Shown here in pieces: positions 1 to 10,068 of a stretch of DNA of 64,000 nt. The position numbers and the translations under genes were made by a program. The notes beneath the pieces are model-generated. The model was given only the letters and a program-made list of their open reading frames with translations. It was not told the origin of the DNA and did no database searches. The stretch is from Hermatobates lingyangjiaoensis (taxonomy: Eukaryota > Arthropoda > Insecta > Hemiptera > Hermatobatidae): NCBI GenBank assembly GCA_026182355.1, contig JAPFBL010000227.1:233501-297500 (forward strand), given 5' to 3'. Each line of letters begins with the position of its first letter. Position 1 is the first letter of the stretch.

Positions 1-3000
1 TAGCCTTGAGTATGTAAAATTTTTCAATTTTTAAAATGAATGTGATCTAGATAACATAAATTTTCATTGTTTTGGGTTTTAGCCCAGTCATATGTTTCAA
101 AAAAGTGTAATGATATACTCGTATGTAATACATTTTATTTATGAACCTTTCTCCAACAACGAGCTTTGACAAAACTATGAGCTGAACATACCAGGTACAT
201 TTTATCTAATCAAAGCAGCTTTCGATTTTTATATTTTAATTGAAAAGACAAAATATTAAATAAAAAAAATGTATTTTCATCTATTTTTTTTTTCAATTTA
301 AAAATCGAACTGAGAGTAATTCAACCGAAAAAAGTTAGTCTGCATAACTAATTTATAAAATTTATAGAACAAATTCATAATTACAATAATAATAGCATAT
401 TTGTTGCAAGCTAATTAATAGTTTATTATGAATGCATAACTCGTCTAAATAAAAACAATATTAAAATTCAACTTTTCCCCTTGTTTTGTCTTTAAATAAA
501 ATTCATTATAATTTATTTCCAGTATACTAAACACGTTCATTGGAAGAATGAGCTTCGATTTTAAAGTAGTTGCAGCTATTTTCAATCAACGAAGTCATTT
601 GCATTGTTATCGAGTGTATTATAATAAATGCGAAAGATTTATTTGCCCTGAACGGGGCTAAAAGGAATACAAAACACTGGGATTTATTCTGACTATTCCA
701 TGCGAGCATCTTTTTTTGAATTTACTAAGCAATTCAATGAAAATTAATCATTTCATCGTTATTCAATAATAATTAGAAAACTTGATAGTAATAATCAAGT
801 TCATTATATTTACCAAAAATGATTCTATGGACATTCATGCTTAAAAATTTAATATTTAATCAGCTGAAGTATACTGGCTAATGGTATCTAAAGCTATCAG
901 TTATTAGAGTGCCATTTCAAGTGGAAACTGGAATGTTGTACCCACACCAACACCTGCAGAGAACTTAACAATTTGCTCGAGCCTGTATTATTGCCGGCAG
1001 CCGTTAAGATACTCTATTGAAATGAACTTGATTAAGAAGAAATATAGGTGTTTCGATACAGAATGGAGGCGTTTTTTGGTTTTGATGGATCACAAATAGG
1101 TATCATATAATAACATTATCGCCAATTCCGCTTCTGGAAGGTTATAAAAGACTTAAAAAATACCCTACAAAAAATCATATATTTAACTGTTTAATCATCA
1201 ATTAAATTTTGATGAGCCATGAGGTGTAAACTGCGCTTCATTTGTTTTTTTATTTTACAATAGCACAATACCATCATATGATGGTTCATAACAAACATGC
1301 AACACAAAATCATAAAAAGTATTACAAAAATTTCTTCATATACAACAAATTGTCAACCACAAATTATATTTGAAACGTAGAGTCCATAAATTTTATTCTC
1401 ATCAAGTCAAATGTATCGCGCGAGATTAGATAAAGAGTTGCAGTATGAGAGGAAAGCAAATGAAGCTCGGTTCTATAAGATATCACGTAGGACAGACAAA
1501 TAGTGGCATCCTCAGGCAGTCTAGATTATCCCCAATTCTTAACGGTCAATCGAGGAAAAATATAGCGCAAACAGTTTGAGAATTCCAATAACTTATTTCC
1601 AATGAATAATCTTCGTATTTCTCATGCTTCAATGTTTTATTTCATGCTTTTTTCTAAATTATTATCATAACTATATGATAAAGTGATTAAAACATGATTA
1701 TTAAGCATACATAGAAACTAATAAAATTCAGCCATCTATTCTACCTACTAGTCAAGCTGATGATAGTAACCCTTGTCTAAACTAACAGTTAACCTTTATC
1801 GACCATTAATGCCTTTATCGACAAGCTTTCAAAGCTATCTCAATTATTTTATTAAACTATTGGATAATATAAAAGAAATAAAATGAGCAAAAGTCTCCTC
1901 GTACACTATTTGAATAAAAACAATGCGTTTTGAACATAAAGTGTTCTTCTACAGATTGCAACAACTGTTGTGATGGACTAAAGAAAACTAGGTGACTTCT
2001 CACTGGCGTTTATTCTTCTAACATGAGTAATTAATTGAATATCTTATAACGGTACATATAGTACCTAATACACATTTATAAGTGTATACTATATAAACTA
2101 ATAAGCATTTCTCATTTAGAGATATAAATGAAACCTTACTAATTCTGTGTTGATTTTACAAAAATAAAAAACCATAAAGTCCTCTATGGGAGATGAAATA
2201 TCAAAAGAGGTAATATACACTGAGTTAAGATTTGACTCTGACGAAGACTGTTTGCTACGGCTAAAAAAGCTTAATCTTTTTCTGACTTCTTCTTGTGGTT
2301 TCAATGTTGATTTTTATTTTATTTGTTTATTATAAAATTTTGTTATGTATAGAGTTATACTACTCGACAACTGGAATTTTAAAAGTAAATCAAAATTGAA
2401 ATAATGATGAAGCCTGTTTTTTTGTCAAGATCATGCACATGCCTTTCATCTTATTATTCGCATGATACTCATTATTATCTTGAGATATTTGGTAGTGTTT
2501 ATAGACCATAATTATTTATAAAACTTCTCCTGACGACAAAACTTGCAAGTTTTCATCACATGAAATTTTCGTGGCTTATCTCAAAACAAATAAAAGCTGA
2601 CTAAACTATGGAACATCAGGTTGTCACCTTTGTTTAAATTTCCTAAATCTAGATAGTATTACATGATAGAGTTCTAGTAAATGTTACTTAGAAACTAAAT
2701 AAATTATGAATAATAACTTAAGTAAATTCAAATATTAACTGCTTTTTAGCTAAATTTTGTTTTAATAATATAACATTAATTTATAAAAGTTTTCTATCTG
2801 CTATATAGATAGGAATAATTTGCAAACATTAATGGCTAAATAACATCTCCAAACTCAAGAAATAATACTTATAAACTTCTGTTTCTCTTTTATCCACTCG
2901 TTTTAAAGTTTTTAATGACTTTGTCCAATACTCCTACTCTCAATATAGGATTTTATCTTCTTTAAAAGAGATTAGGAAAATCTCGTTGTTGACATAACCT

Positions 3001-3340
3001 CATTTACGAGTTCCGTTTATTAAATATTGTCTTTTCCCTGAACCCCTGAATCCATAACTTTATTTTATTCCCTTTTCTAACCTTCTGTTGATGAAATCAA
3101 ATCCCGTTTGAATATTAAATTTTAATGTATAATATATTTCAGATACTTGATACATAAAATGTTACATAAGTTTATTAATATACTTTTTGTATGCTGCTTA
3201 ATATAATTGTAACAGGACTGATTCATCTTTAGGAATAAGACACTATCAGATAGATATTCATCATTTAAAAGCATGCCTTCGATAAACAACGTATATGGAT
3301 ATACACCATGTTATAATGGGTTTAGGACGGATCCACACAA
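1..3340. other. Anonymous AT-rich non-coding DNA
   Basis: No reading frame with protein-like composition, RNA gene or recognisable repeat was found. Short frames at 527 and 2116 are AT-driven. A TTTGACTCTGACGAAGACTG segment at ~2231 followed by TTGCTACGGCTAAAAAAGCT is a diverged solitary copy of the structured unit described elsewhere. Confidence 0.6.
2228..2300 (+). repeat. Diverged copy of the GACTCTGACGAAGAC structured unit
   Basis: It reads GACTCTGACGAAGACTG, TTTGCTACGGCTAAAAAAGC, TTAATCTTTTTCTGACTTC. This corresponds to the younger copies at 16021, 42911 and 43046 (GACTCTGACGAAGACCG, CTTGTTACGGTTGAAAGATC, TTAGTC). There is no flanking (TA)n and the GAAA box has decayed, so it is an old copy. 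Confidence 0.6.
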
Positions 3341-3345
3341 CACGC

Positions 3346-3451
3346 ACTCTCTCTCTCTCTCTCTCTCACTCTCTCTCTCTCTCTCTCTCTCTCTCCGTCT
3401 CCTAACTATCTTTCACACCCACACATACACACACGCACACATACATACACA

Positions 3452-3496
<45 letters not shown>

Positions 3497-3500
3497 TATA
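3346..3500. repeat. (CT)n and (AC)n compound microsatellite
   Basis: About 48 bp of CT repeats (3346..3394) interrupted once, then CACACA with minor interruptions to about 3494, then a short TATATG tract. The reading frame across it is purely repeat-encoded. Confidence 0.95.
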
Positions 3501-3651
3501 TGTATATATATAAATTAATAATCAACATAGCTCTTGATATAATATATGAATTCAATTAACAATAAACAAATATATATTAATTAAAATGTAAGACCTTTCG
3601 TTACAACATCATCACAGAGCTAAATGAAACAAACAAAAAATATAATACGTT

Positions 3652-3653
3652 AT

Positions 3654-3684
<31 letters not shown>

Positions 3685-3755
3685 GTATATATATATATAT
3701 TTATATATGTGTGTGTGTGTGTGTGTGTGTGCATGTGTGTGTGTGTGTGTGTGGG
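3652..3755. repeat. (TA)n / (TG)n compound microsatellite
   Basis: TATATA with occasional TG runs to about 3707, followed by TGTGTG to 3752 with one GCATG interruption. Such purine-pyrimidine alternation can form Z-DNA or cruciforms. Confidence 0.95.
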
Positions 3756-3839
3756 GGTGTGTTTGTGTTTGTTCGTTATTTTCACTAGTTTATTCGTAAA
3801 TCTGAAACTATCTCAATACCAATAAATTAATACTACTTA

Positions 3840-5770
3840 AGATTAGTAGATTATTTTATCTGCAAAGTTTTCTTGTCTTTTTTTTCTTTTTAATTATATA
3901 CATTCAAACACTGAACTGGGTTCAGGGAATCTCAACTATCAACAGAATGACACGAGAGTATATGACTGAGAGACAATTATGTTCTTTAGATGAAATGAAT
4001 GAGTATGAATAAGAGGCCAGCTTGGTATGCAAAGTTTTCCTATACTAAAACATGCATTGTTACAAAGCACTTGATAAAACTGTTTAACAATTAAGTTGTA
4101 AAATTCAGTCTTACCTATTCAAAGATGAGTAATCGCTGTTTGTTATTTATTTTAAGTTCAGTGATTCATTCAACAGAACATGAGTCTCACAAATTCATTG
4201 CGTTATATAGTAGTGATTGAATCAGTAAGATTCAATATATCAGTAATAAAGCATTCATTCTGAAGAAATCAATTTCAAAAGGCTTGCTAAGTTCACAATA
4301 ATTGTTAAATTATTATCAATTATTATCATTATTATCAACTTAATTGTTAAACAGTTTTATCAAGTGCTTTGTAACAATGCAATACTGTTTCTTCAGTATT
4401 TCCAAAAAGTTTAAAATTCACAACATTAGTTAAGAGACAGTAGTTTTACGTGCCATTCTACTCTAACATTGAATTATGACTAATTCTAGTTCAATTTATA
4501 ATAGTTCATTAGAATGATCTCATTATGATTCAGGGAATTGTTTAGTTTGAATTGTATCAGGATTGTGAAATAAACGTTTGTTATTGATATAAGTAAACAA
4601 CAAAATGTATCTGTTATGTTATATTTAAAATAAAATTCTGATAAAAATCAGAGTGAACATAATTCTAGATACAAGGTTAAATTATTTTGTAGTCAGCGCT
4701 AAATTTAAAGCCCCTAATATTAAATAGAAACATTTATCTTATCTGCAGGATGGGTGGAGTGATTAAGTAATTTATAGGATAGAAGGAGAGAAAATAAACC
4801 ATCTAGAGGCAACATTAACTCTACAACCAAGCGGCTCCGAGTGCCATAAAATTTTTATTGTTAGTGACACAAATGGTTGCAAATGTGAAATATGGGTAGG
4901 AATTAGTTTGTTCTAAAGCATTTGCCAAAATAAAAGGTAGGCACTAGACATTTGTCAAGCGTGCAGGTTCAAGACAATTGCTACCGCCATTCTATTGTAT
5001 AAGCTCCGTTAGATATTCTTAATTAAACATCTACCATGTCTGATAGGCACAAAATTATCAAAAAAAAACGGCAAACAATTTCAAGTTGTTGTAAATTTTA
5101 ATTTATGAACTCATAAATTATTCAGATATATTAGCTCAGAAATAGACTTTTCATTTATATATAATATTAATTTGTTAATTTCTTCAAATAGCAGCCATCA
5201 GATAAATAATGCAATATACAAATATACTAATTAAATACAAACGGCAATGCTCCTAAATTTAAATTGCACTGGGTCCACCACCACATTTTATAGGCGGCTG
5301 GCCATGCTCCTTGCGTCCGGAGCCCCTAAAAAACTTACCTAGAATACTAACCAAGTAAAATAAACTACACGACTGTTAAACATCAACATATGAATTATTG
5401 CCAAAGAAAATGTCTGTAGGTACTATAGATAAGCAAAGGACAGTGTATGGACCAGCATGTAGTTTTACTAATACGCTGAAACTGTATTCTTTTTTTTTAT
5501 CTTAACATTTGAATTTAGTTATTTATTTTTTTAGTTTAATAATTTATTAATTTCTATTGAATTTTTTCTATATTTCTCTGCTTTCATTTTCTCCTTCTTT
5601 AGCATTCCTAGTACTTTTTTTTAACTTTCCTTGCCTCTAATCTGCCTATATTCTGATAAGCTCTTTGTTCAGCTGGATTTCGTATTCTCTCCATACTACT
5701 TCCTTTTCTGAGGATGACCATCATTCGGGCGAAATTATTGAAAATGAGTTATAATCATTAGTTTTTATTC
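3840..5770. other. Non-coding AT-rich DNA around the 46 bp inverted repeat
   Basis: No coding signal. A slightly GC-richer segment at 5260-5335 (GGCGGCTGGCCATGCTCC) is isolated and unrecognised. Confidence 0.5.
4053..4381. repeat. Long inverted repeat, arms of 46 bp
   Basis: The left arm 4053..4098 (TGCATTGTTACAAAGCACTT...) is the exact reverse complement of 4336..4381. The 237 bp spacer contains weaker internal symmetry (ATTCAATCAC-like segments) and a CTGAAGAAAT. It looks like a foldback or paired insertion related to the other inverted units, but without (TA)n flanks. Confidence 0.8.
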
Positions 5771-5784
5771 AATATGTTTCTGTT

Positions 5785-5823
<39 letters not shown>

Positions 5824-5954
5824 TAGTACAGAGCCAATCTCACCTTCCACCCATAGACGAACTTCGTTTCGAGATATTGATCATAGTAAGTGTTTTCGTT
5901 CTATATATGTTGTTTTTGTTCAGATATATATATATATACATATATATATATATT

Positions 5955-6107
5955 AGTATATTTTTGGAGCAGAGCTTCATTTAGACATGTTTTATTAAAG
6001 AGTATGCCGATCTTCATTTTCGTTCGTTTTTTATTTAACTTCTCCAGTTTTCTAAACTTGGTTTTTAACCCTTTAGGTAAACTAAACACTAACTCACTAA
6101 TCCTCAT
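5955..6107 (-). pseudogene. Inverted copy of the retroelement N-terminal fragment
   Basis: On the minus strand, from 6107, it reads MRISELVFSLPKGLKTKFRK, LEKLNKKRTKMKIGI and LFNKTCLNEALLQKYTN, then the frame enters (TA)n as IYIY. It is ~90% identical to the plus-strand fragment at 6476 but goes 12 residues further. The end point YTN is shared with fragments at 7290 and 12555. Confidence 0.55.
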
Positions 6108-6118
6108 ATTGTAAATCC

Positions 6119-6145
6119 CTGAAGATGGTCAAAGTGACCGAAACG
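6119..6145 (+). ncRNA. Hammerhead-like structured motif, copy 1
   Basis: Box CTGAAGA (6119..6125), one base T, stem arms GGTC (6127..6130) and GACC (6136..6139) with loop AAAGT, then GAAACG. The order equals the hammerhead core C3-A9, stem II, G12-A14, with a single extra base between A9 and the first G-C pair. A cleavage triplet and stem I were not identified, so catalysis is unproven. Confidence 0.5.
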
Positions 6146-6380
6146 TTGGAATAATTTAATGTATAGTTTGTTTGTTTTTAGTTAGGTTTAGTGTGTATTA
6201 TTCGATTACTACTATGGAACTCAAGAATATGGAACCTCCAATATTTGTAACCTCCTTGTTGTCTTGATGTTTTCTATTCATTATGTTAGCTATGTAATAA
6301 TTCGCGACTAGATTGTTTGTAATAATTATTGTTAGTGTTTTTCCTTAAGTTAAGTTGTTTAATCGTCATATTGTAAATCC

Positions 6381-6407
6381 CTGAAGATGGTTAAAGTGAC
6401 CGAAACG
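6381..6407 (+). ncRNA. Hammerhead-like structured motif, copy 2
   Basis: This matches copy 1 except that the stem arm GGTC is GGTT. The last pair against GACC thus becomes U-G, which keeps the helix. It lies in the second of two direct repeats, 70 bp upstream of an ATG that opens a coding fragment. Confidence 0.5.
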
Positions 6408-6475
6408 TTGGAATAATCTAATGCATAGTTTGTTTGTTTTTAGTTAGGTTTAGAGTGTATTATTCGATTACTACT

Positions 6476-6610
6476 ATGGAACTCAAGAATAAATCTTTCG
6501 GAGAGTTAGTGTTTAGTTTACCTGAAGGGTTAAAAACCAAGTTTAGAAAACTGGAGAAATTAAATAAAAAACGAACGAAAATGAAGATCGGCATATTCTT
6601 TAATAAAACA
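6476..6610 (+). pseudogene. N-terminal coding fragment of a retroelement ORF
   Basis: From ATG at 6476 it reads MELKNKSFGELVFSLPEGLK, then TKFRKLEKLNKKRTKMKIGI, then FFNKT, before collapsing into TATATA. It is basic (many Lys/Arg), as expected of a nucleic-acid-binding N-terminus. The same protein is encoded in reverse at 5955..6107, where it extends to LFNKTCLNEALLQKYTN. A recognisably related fragment occurs at 12.5-12.9 kb. The rest of the ORF is missing. Confidence 0.55.
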
Positions 6611-6734
6611 TATATATATATATGTTATATATAATATGTAAACATATATATAATATGTAAACATACATATATATTATATATATATATATATATACCATGA
6701 TAAACGAAAAACGATCCAGCAGGACAGATAGCAT

Positions 6735-6901
6735 TTAAAATAAACTGTGACACATAGACTGAAACATAACAAAGACTCAATTTTCAATATGTCGACCGTA
6801 ATAGCGGTCGTCCTCTGGAGAAGAAATGAATTCTTCACGGTCGAAATATTGAAAGGTGAGTCTTTGTTATGTTTCAGTCTATGTGTCACAGTTTATTTTA
6901 A
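6735..6901. repeat. Large hairpin: inverted pair of structured units
   Basis: Arms of about 60 bp (6735..6797 and 6838..6901, for example TAAAATAAACTGTGACACAT) flank a 40 bp centre. The reverse-strand arm contains GACCG, loop CTATTA, CGGTC followed by GACAT. The forward arm has ACGGTCGAAATATTG followed by AAAGGTGAGTC, a splice-donor-like sequence. (TA)n tracts lie on both outer sides. Confidence 0.8.
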
Positions 6902-6903
6902 GT

Positions 6904-6934
<31 letters not shown>

Positions 6935-7003
6935 TATTCTTATTATTAACATTTTCAGCAGCTTTGATATACAAGATTTCACCCTAATAACAATCAATGC
7001 TCA

Positions 7004-7164
7004 AACAAAAATATGAAATTTGTTGTTTCACAATATGAGTAACACAGTATATTGCAGAATATGTATCTATAATACAATATCAGTTGGGTTTTTGACTCTG
7101 ACGATAACCACTTGTTACGGTTGAAAGACCTTCGTCTTTTTTTCTCCATTTCATATTGTGATAC

Positions 7165-7190
<26 letters not shown>
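7004..7190. repeat. Structured unit of the CTGACGA subfamily, inverted partial pair
   Basis: The forward unit begins ATCAGTTGGGTTTTTGACTC at 7078, followed by TGACGATAACCACTTGTTAC, GGTTGAAAGACC and a TCATATTGTGATAC end, running into (TA)n. A short reverse segment (TTGTTGTTTCACAATATGAG) precedes it. Confidence 0.75.
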
Positions 7191-7195
<5 letters not shown>

Positions 7196-7280
7196 AAATG
7201 TACCGCAGCTTCGGTATTAGCCGAAGCTGCGGTACATTTCAACAAAATATGCCTCCAAGAAGATTTGCTGCCAACCTATA

Positions 7281-7290
<10 letters not shown>
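7191..7290. repeat. Perfect 24 bp hairpin fused to a retroelement coding tail
   Basis: 7191..7214 is perfectly complementary to 7221..7244 with loop TATTAG. This is an unusually GC-rich and intact stem (TACCGCAGCTTCGG). To the right the plus-strand frame reads HFNKICLQEDLLPTYTN and then enters (TA)n. That matches the end of the fragments at 5.96 kb and 12.55 kb. It is probably a foldback junction between two opposite copies. Confidence 0.8.
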
Positions 7291-7310
<20 letters not shown>

Positions 7311-7325
<15 letters not shown>

Positions 7326-7440
7326 CAGATTTCACATAAACACGTAAAACAACAATCAATGATCAAACCACAATATGAAAGATCTTAATCTTCTTTTCCT
7401 ATTTTATACTGTGGTTTTATCATATATATATATATATATC
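7311..7440. repeat. Truncated unit flanked by (TA)n
   Basis: It contains AGATTTCACATAAACACGT and AACAACAATCAATGATCAAA, the reverse-strand tail of the GACTCTGACGAAGAC unit, joined to a forward copy of its end (AAAGATCTTAATCTTCTTTT, CTGTGGTTTTATCAT). The motif itself is missing. The downstream frame to 7755 is AT-driven and not recognised. Confidence 0.65.
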
Positions 7441-7895
7441 ACAGTCACGCTATTTACTATATATTTTACGGCATTGCTGCTATTTGTTGTTGTTTTTGAC
7501 ATTAGTTTGACAGAATATTTCAACTTTAGTGCAATAGGGATGGTTAGTGTGGCACATTTCTTATTTGACGGCCACGGAGTAGTAAGTGTACTTTGTTTAT
7601 TCTATATTTTAATTCGGACTTCACTTCATAGGTGCTATGAAATTCGTCAGGTCTACATGTGTGAGTGTTGGATAAAAAGACAAACATTATTGAAATTAAT
7701 TTATAGTAAAGTAATATATCACCAGTCGGTTGATAAAAAGATTAAAGAAGGCTGACAAGCCAAAGTTAGTTGCAAATTTGATTATAATGTGTACATTGAA
7801 TGACACGATGTAGCTTAAATAAAAGAGGAGTTTAAGGTAGTGTGACAGACACTTGTGAGCAAGAGAAGGGGAGTAGTTAGCTAGAAGGACTGCAG

Positions 7896-8040
7896 CAGTA
7901 TCAGCTCTGTTGAGACAGGTGACAGTGCTCTGGCACCACCTGGCACGCCAACTTCATCCCAAACATCCCCTCGAGGCTACAACTTAATACTGACATCCAT
8001 TCAGCTAAATATTCCATTTACTCAAGACGAAACTTTGTAA
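7896..8040 (+). CDS. Possible unrecognised exon or conserved coding fragment
   Basis: An open stretch in an otherwise AT-rich background, less AT-biased than its surroundings, follows CTGCAG (7895). It reads ISSVETGDSALAPPGTPTSS, then QTSPRGYNLILTS, then IQLNIPFTQDETL, then TAA at 8038. The Ser/Pro/Thr-rich composition resembles a disordered region of a real protein. Against it: no good polypyrimidine tract precedes the AG, no donor is clear, and I do not recognise the protein. It could be a terminal exon, a processed fragment or chance. Confidence 0.22.
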
Positions 8041-8892
8041 AAAGAAGCAAAATATTGTTTATCACTTCAAAAAAAAAAGTGGCTATAAAAGTGAAAATTA
8101 TTCTACACTTTATATGAACAGCACTCTTTGTCAGTCTGTCTGCACTATCTCATACAATGCTTATTTGATTACCTAATCCTATTATGATTACTGTTGAAAA
8201 CCAAATAACAATAAATGATCATACAATGTGGTCATAATCAACAAGCATATATTATGTATGTTGCATTTATACATAGTACATAGAATAAAAAAATCTTCAT
8301 CCTTCACTTTGTGACTAATGAAATCCGATAATTTGATTTGAGTTAATACTATTATAAAGACAGAAGTATGAAACTTTCCAAATTAAGAACAATGAAACGT
8401 TACAACGAAAGTTTGTCTAAGAAACCACTATAAAAAGATAATATCATTGTAAACGGAGCTAATAACAACCCTTCGAAACGATTAAGAGCATCCCCTTACC
8501 GACTGAGGAGTCAACTATTCATAATACTCTTTTAGATAACTAACCTAGAAAAGTCGAGACTATGATACAACCAGTAGCATCGTATGTATGGAATCAGTAC
8601 ATACAGTACTCTAATGTATGTATAGAAATAACAAGTTGCAATAAAAGGTTTTATTGATATAGTTTACCATATTGATGACTCTGACATTAAGAACGTACTA
8701 AGGTTATGAAAAATGCATACAGAAAGAAGTTGTTCTTAATGATTGTATTTTTTTTTTAATTGTACATATATATTATATTCAAGAAAAACTTTTTTCAAAG
8801 TTTAGGAGGTAATATACATAACTAAAAGATAGATATAATCATATAAACAAATACTTTATTCTCTTATTTTGGTATACAGGAGCATTTTCCTC

Positions 8893-8920
8893 CTGACGTT
8901 GAGTGGTAAACACTTGAAAC
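8893..8920 (+). ncRNA. Solitary hammerhead-like motif
   Basis: Box CTGACGT (8893..8899), extra T, stem arms GAGTG and CACTT with loop GTAAA, then GAAAC at 8916..8920 and ATGTTGAG. Core position A9 has become T. It is not next to a (TA)n tract, so it may be an older copy. Confidence 0.4.
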
Positions 8921-9084
8921 ATGTTGAGTATTACAAATATTATATTTACGGGAGAAATAACTTATCTGCTTTTTAGGAATATTGAAAAGCTGATGAAAAC
9001 AACAAGTTTCAGTCAATAAAGGTCAATAAAATATGCAATTAATCAAAATCGGATATATATATATATGTTGTATTAAAATCAATG

Positions 9085-9965
9085 CCCTTGATTACACTTA
9101 CCTTTTTTATACTTACAGGGATCAATTTATAGTTAAATTAAATTGGCTAATTAACTAATGAAGTTTTTCAAACTTCTTAGCTAATTATCTGTCTTCAAGT
9201 TTGAGTTGGTGGATAATTTCAGCAAAACTGCTAATCAAACTCACTATTTTATTGGATGTTGTACTTAAACTAAATTTAACAATTATATTAAATTAAAACT
9301 AAAATGTTGAAATGTCGACATCCTCTCATCCTAACTTGAATTTTATCTTTCTACCATCCATCTTATAATCTTTTGAAAACTTAATGTAACCAGGTTTGAA
9401 CTGTAGTGTATGTTTTTTCCTCCATGTTAAATTTACATAGCTGCATAGTAGATAAAATATCAGTAACATTCAGAAGATGGTTGTAGGCAACCAAAACATG
9501 TCAACATGTTAGTTTTAATTGATTAGTTAAATTTAGTTTAGGTACAACATCCAAAAAATATTGATCTTGAACAGCAGTTTTGCTGAAGTTATTCACCAAC
9601 TCAACCTTGAAAGCATAAAATTCTAGGAGGTTTGAAAAACTTCATAAAAAAGAGGTACGTGGAACCAAGGGCATTCAGTTTAATACAACATGTATAAAGG
9701 ATCTGATTCCTATTTTAATATATATTTGTAAATTTTTGCAGCAGTCTCTCCTTGACACACACATCATCAAAAATGACACCAAACTTAGCTGATACCTGTT
9801 TCTTAACAAGTTTCTCAATTGTCTAAATAACACTCTCGTTATGTCGCCCATACTGTAAAGTAATCTCCTATAGTCGACATTTTTCGAATGATCAACATTC
9901 ATCATCAGGACCTTAATAAGCTCTTGGTAAATTTTCTGGTTTATAATATATATACTTTGCATGGT
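9085..9965 (+). mobile_element. Longer Penelope-like candidate: inverted 5' part plus decayed coding region
   Basis: 9085..9320 is largely the inverse of 9480..9690 (shared GTTGTAC, TGCTGAAAT-like and GAAGTTTTTCAAAC segments). The forward arm carries the structured motif at 9471. Downstream the plus strand can be read as QFNTTCIKDLIPILIYICKF, then LQQSLLDTHIIKNDTKLS, a stop and YLFLNKFLNCLNNTLVMSPI, with several stops up to 9960. This copy therefore runs past the point (LIYI, encoded by AATATATATTTG) at which the short copies end. That suggests the short copies are truncated at a naturally TA-rich stretch of the ORF. Confidence 0.45.
9471..9497 (+). ncRNA. Hammerhead-like motif within the 9.1-9.96 kb element
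   Basis: Box CAGAAGA (consensus CTGAAGA), extra T, stem GGTTG paired with CAACC over loop TAGG, then AAAAC. The GAAA box has lost its G, so this copy would be inactive as a hammerhead. The five-pair stem remains intact. Confidence 0.45.
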
Positions 9966-9980
9966 CTCCCTTTCTCTTTT

Positions 9981-10068
9981 CTCCTGAAGACGGATTACCC
10001 GAAAATTTGAGTCTGTAAGTGTGTTTCCTTACTCTGTGTGTTTCTCTTTTTGAATTTTGAACTCGTGT

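Larger units (their letters stand above)
5955..6612. mobile_element. Tandem-plus-inverted retroelement remnant (Penelope-like candidate)
   Basis: Three parts are joined. 5955..6107 is a minus-strand coding fragment. 6105..6229 and 6367..6490 are two direct ~125 bp repeats containing the structured motif. 6476..6610 is the plus-strand version of the coding fragment. (TA)n bounds both sides. Partial tandem copies with an inverted extra copy are characteristic of Penelope-like retroelement insertions, whose flanking repeats (pLTRs) carry hammerhead ribozymes. No reverse transcriptase is present here, so the family assignment is inferred from architecture only. Confidence 0.5.

Noticed and set aside
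6119..6145. Calling the motif a confirmed hammerhead ribozyme
   Set aside because: An extra base separates A9 from stem II in every copy and no NUH cleavage site with stems I and III could be placed; only a hammerhead-like core is supported.
6747..7016. Opposing frames sharing MTHRLKHNKDS at 6674..6889 and 6747..7016
   Set aside because: The identical N-termini on both strands are a by-product of the perfect inverted repeat; no protein family is recognised.
7375..7755. 126-codon plus-strand frame
   Set aside because: It starts inside a repeat unit, crosses (TA)n and is rich in Ile/Tyr/Phe/Leu as expected of AT-rich DNA; no recognised domain and no splice or start context.
9675..9962. 95-codon minus-strand frame
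   Set aside because: It is antisense to the decayed retroelement coding fragment read on the plus strand, whose QFNTTCIKDLIP pattern matches other copies.
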